Part shown: positions 61,630 through 64,000 of the stretch, piece by piece
Layout: the number at the start of each line of letters is the position of its first letter
Position numbering within the stretch: position 1 is the first letter of the stretch
Assembly (NCBI GenBank): GCA_031385325.1
Contig: JANNBJ010000234.1
Span: 1 to 64,000 of the forward strand
Source of the DNA: SYFY01 sp031385325
GTDB taxonomy: Bacteria > Pseudomonadota > Gammaproteobacteria > Pseudomonadales > Azotimanducaceae
Direction of reading: 5' to 3'
DNA: 64,000 nucleotides
The notes under the pieces: model-generated
Databases searched by the model: none
Told to the model about the DNA's origin: nothing
Seen by the model: only the letters and a program-made list of their open reading frames with translations
Translations under genes and position numbers: made by a program

Positions 61630-62526
61630 TCAGCGCGCCCTGCGCATCCAGAAGCTCCCACCCGTTTCGACCAGCATCAGCGGCGCTTTTTCCGCAACCA
61701 GTCGGCGCTGGTGTTTGCCCATGTAGTCATTCATGTAAAGCACCTCCCAGTCGGGGTTGTACTGCAGGAAGGCCCGTAGCAGATAGGCTTCATTCCAGGC
61801 CCGCCCTTCCACCAGCCACTCCATTGGATACTCAAACGGCCACAGTATGTCGTGAATGTGCACTACTACACCGACGGCAAGCGCTGGTATCACGCGGAAG
61901 AAAAGATCGTTGACGTCGCTGCCCGCTTTGGAAACATGTGACGAATCTATGAACAGAATGTCACCCGCCTGCAATGCCCTGAAGCGATCGATCGGCACGT
62001 TTTGAACCTTGCCTTCGATCAACTCAAAGTCATCACCCGATCGGAGCAGTGACTTCAGCCGATCCGGATACGGCTCGATAAAACAAAGCCTGGTATCGGG
62101 AAGAAATCGTTCTCTGGTATCGAGCATGACCGCTGACGAGTGCCCTGATCCAACCTCGATCACCTGACGAGGACGCAAGGCGCGCAGCATCGTGAACAGC
62201 GTAATCGCATCGCTGTGACCAAAAAAATCGTTGGCGTACCCGAATCGCGTACTTGCTCCGCCAACTGCACCGACGCCCGGTCGATCACTGAATGGAAGAT
62301 CCGGATAGAACGACTCAATGACCTCAAGGAATTCGAACTGCGCTTCGATTCCCAGATTGATCCCGGCGATGCCGTCGTCTGGTTTGAACGATTCCTTGAT
62401 GGCATCGATATCAGGCAGTGGTGAATAAAAGTGCCCTGATGGTACGAACTCGCGTTGACTCCCTGTTCGTTCTTCGCTTCCCATCAGCACCGATACAGCC
62501 CGCTTCAATCTAGAGGCAGCTGACAT
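61630..62526 (-). CDS. Class I SAM-dependent methyltransferase (Methyltransf_24-like)
   Basis: A 298-residue protein with a SAM-binding motif (QVIEVGSGHSSAVMLD), LCFIEPYPDRLKSLL and the acidic DILFIDSSHVSKAGSDVNDLFFRVIPALAVGVVVHIHDI. This pattern is common in methyltransferases near polysaccharide genes. The ATG at 62526 has GGGGA upstream. The frame is open for another 121 codons upstream but that part looks non-coding. Confidence 0.8.
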   Translation of the reverse strand: MSAASRLKRAVSVLMGSEERTGSQREFVPSGHFYSPLPDIDAIKESFKPDDGIAGINLGIEAQFEFLEVIESFYPDLPFSDRPGVGAVGGASTRFGYANDFFGHSDAITLFTMLRALRPRQVIEVGSGHSSAVMLDTRERFLPDTRLCFIEPYPDRLKSLLRSGDDFELIEGKVQNVPIDRFRALQAGDILFIDSSHVSKAGSDVNDLFFRVIPALAVGVVVHIHDILWPFEYPMEWLVEGRAWNEAYLLRAFLQYNPDWEVLYMNDYMGKHQRRLVAEKAPLMLVETGGSFWMRRAR

Positions 62527-62722
62527 AGTCCAATCCCCGGCGATAATTATCTTCGGACCCGAGTAGAACACGTAACGGGAACGAATTGGGAGTGCCCTGT
62601 GTTGTCCATGCTCTGTCGTCCGCCCTCTGTCGTCCGCCCACCAGCACGATTGAGCAATCGTACCGGTTGAGTCACTATCGATTTCCCCAATTGTCAAATC
62701 TTGCCTGCGAACTGCAAACCGC

Positions 62723-64000
62723 ATGTTTACAACGCTGACCAGCTGTATCGCAAGTCTCGCACTGGTCGCCTGGATTTCGTGGCGACTCACTCGCGGGCGG
62801 ATCCACTCGAACGACAGTTTTTTTCTGGCGGGCCGATCCTTGACGGCGCCAGTGATTGCCGGCTCTCTGCTGCTGACCAACATCTCCACGGAGCAGCTGG
62901 TCGGTCTGGCTGGCTCCGCCTATGCGTTCAACATGAGTTCAATGGCATGGGAAGTTACGGCGGGTCTGGCCTGCATCGTCATGGCGCTGTTCCTGTTGCC
63001 TCGTTACCTGCGTGGCGGCTTCAGCACCCTGCCACAATTTCTCGAAAGCCGTTTTGATGCGCGGGTTCGGCGGACCAGCGCCGTGCTGTTCGTGCTTGGT
63101 TACATGCTCATCACCCTGCCATCGGTACTCTATTCAGGCTCGGTTGCCGTACTCGCGTTGACCGATCTGTCAGCGGTTACCGGTCTCGACCATGCCACCG
63201 CCCTGCTGGTCACCATGCTGGCGGTTGCATTGATCGGCGGCGCCTTTGCGGTGACTGGCGGGCTGCGCGCGATTGCGATCTCTGACACTTTGTTTGGTGT
63301 CGGCCTGCTGGTGATGGGGATGCTCGTGCCGCTATTGGGTCTACGACTGCTGGGCGATGGCAGCGTGCTGTCAGGTGTTGAAATCCTGACTTCGAACCAC
63401 ATCGAAAAACTGAACGCCATTGGTAGTGCAACGGACCCGACACCGTTCGCCACCGTGTTTACCGGCATGTTGCTGGCCAATCTCTTCTACTGGGGCACAA
63501 ATCAATACGTCATCCAGCGTGCACTCGGGGCGAAGAGTCTTGAAGAAGGTCAGAAAGGTGTACTGATCTCCGGCTTTTTCAAAGTTCTGGTTCCATTCTT
63601 GGTGATGGTACCGGGGGTTATCGCCTTTCACTTGTATGGCCCGAATCTGCCAACCATGGACGCGGCCTACCCAACGCTTGCACGAGCGGTTCTACCCGTC
63701 GCACTACAGGGCGTATTTCTGGCCGTCGTCATTGGTGTTGTCGTGAGCTCTTTCAACAGTCTGGTCAACAGCGCGGCGACCTTGATTGCAGTGGATCTTT
63801 CAGGCCCTGCGCAGGGCACGGAAAAAGTTCGAGCGGCGCGTTGGCAAAGTGTAGTGATCGTCGCCATCGCATTCGCCATCGCCATGCAATTGACCAATGC
63901 ACCGGATGGGCTATGGCAGCTCATCCGCAAATTCACCGGCTTCTACAACATTCCCATCATCACCCTGGTGCTGGCGGGGATCTTCATACCCCGCGTGAAC
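62723..64000 (+). CDS. Sodium/solute symporter (SSS family), 3' end beyond the window
   Basis: The first 426 residues of a multi-helix symporter in an open frame that runs past the window end. Typical SSS/SGLT-like segments are FFLAGRSLTAPVIAGSLLLTNISTEQLVGLAGSAY, GGLRAIAISDTLFG and YWGTNQYVIQRALGAKSLEEGQKG. The GTNQ..QR.L signature and the ISTEQ segment point to the sugar/myo-inositol branch rather than the proline branch. The transported substrate is not determined. The 196 bases between the methyltransferase and this gene hold only a 14-bp duplication (CTCTGTCGTCCGCC, around 62621-62648). Confidence 0.85.
   Translation, partial: MFTTLTSCIASLALVAWISWRLTRGRIHSNDSFFLAGRSLTAPVIAGSLLLTNISTEQLVGLAGSAYAFNMSSMAWEVTAGLACIVMALFLLPRYLRGGFSTLPQFLESRFDARVRRTSAVLFVLGYMLITLPSVLYSGSVAVLALTDLSAVTGLDHATALLVTMLAVALIGGAFAVTGGLRAIAISDTLFGVGLLVMGMLVPLLGLRLLGDGSVLSGVEILTSNHIEKLNAIGSATDPTPFATVFTGMLLANLFYWGTNQYVIQRALGAKSLEEGQKGVLISGFFKVLVPFLVMVPGVIAFHLYGPNLPTMDAAYPTLARAVLPVALQGVFLAVVIGVVVSSFNSLVNSAATLIAVDLSGPAQGTEKVRAARWQSVVIVAIAFAIAMQLTNAPDGLWQLIRKFTGFYNIPIITLVLAGIFIPRVN

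Noticed and set aside
62527..62889. N-terminal extension of the second methyltransferase
   Set aside because: The ATG at 62526 has a ribosome binding site, and the extension has no domain and overlaps the divergent symporter start.
1..64000. CRISPR arrays, tRNA or rRNA genes, prophage, integrase or toxin-antitoxin modules
   Set aside because: I saw no regularly spaced repeats, no structural RNA gene and no phage or integrase proteins. The novelty here lies within the flagellar regulon itself.

Overview
The window is a nearly complete polar-type flagellar regulon of a gammaproteobacterium, flanked by unrelated housekeeping and metabolic genes. The gene order (flgA-flgMN divergent from flgB to flgL, then fliC, flaG, fliD, fliS, fleQ, an NtrC-type regulator, fliEFGHIJ, hsbA/hsbR/hptB, fliK, fliLMNOPQR, flhB, flhA, flhF, fleN, fliA, motC, motD) is the Pseudomonas/Xanthomonas type with FleQ, RpoN and FliA control. 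It is not the enteric FlhDC type. No rRNA, tRNA or CRISPR was seen, and the genus cannot be named from the sequence.

Region by region. 1-1448: a palindrome and a serine-hydrolase gene. 1456-13513 (minus): a tightly overlapping run from fliL to motD encoding the C-ring (FliM, FliN), the export gate (FliO, FliP, FliQ, FliR, FlhB, FlhA), the placement and number regulators (FlhF, FleN), sigma-28 (FliA) and a MotC/MotD stator. No chemotaxis gene lies between fliA and motC. 13731-15578: fliK with a clear sigma-54 promoter. 15733-18992: an inserted methyltransferase/TPR-glycosyltransferase/GT8-like group, probably for surface or flagellin glycosylation. 19019-21468: an Hpt / response-regulator-PP2C-anti-sigma / STAS cassette like the HptB-HsbR-HsbA pathway. 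21482-29516: fliJ to fliE, then two AAA+ sigma-54-type regulators. 29751-35800: fliT-like, fliS, fliD, flaG and flagellin, with a strong sigma-28 promoter for flagellin. 35912-48929: flgL to flgB (minus) from a sigma-54 promoter, with a MITE-like element between flgC and flgD. 49185-51602 (plus): flgA, flgM (sigma-28 promoter), flgN and a YcgR-like PilZ brake. 51657-64000: glycosyltransferase pair, a frameshifted acyl-CoA synthetase, two metallopeptidases, a Tat-exported aldo/keto reductase, LarC, a methyltransferase and a partial sodium/solute symporter.

How it fits together: the sequence supports a three-step hierarchy. FleQ and its partner would act on sigma-54 promoters for hook-basal body genes, FliA/FlgM on sigma-28 promoters for flagellin and flgM, and the Hsb cassette and the PilZ protein would modulate FlgM and motor output. 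The most unusual feature is the regulator pair. The protein that is FleQ by its C-terminus has lost several ATPase and sigma-54-contact residues (GAFVGA, EE Walker B, Gln at the arginine-finger position). The adjacent NtrC-type protein keeps an intact AAA+ core but has a degenerate receiver and no FleS kinase beside it. FlhF also has altered GTPase motifs. The axial proteins (flagellin, FliD, FlgE, FlgK) are all large, and the first three contain visible internal duplications.
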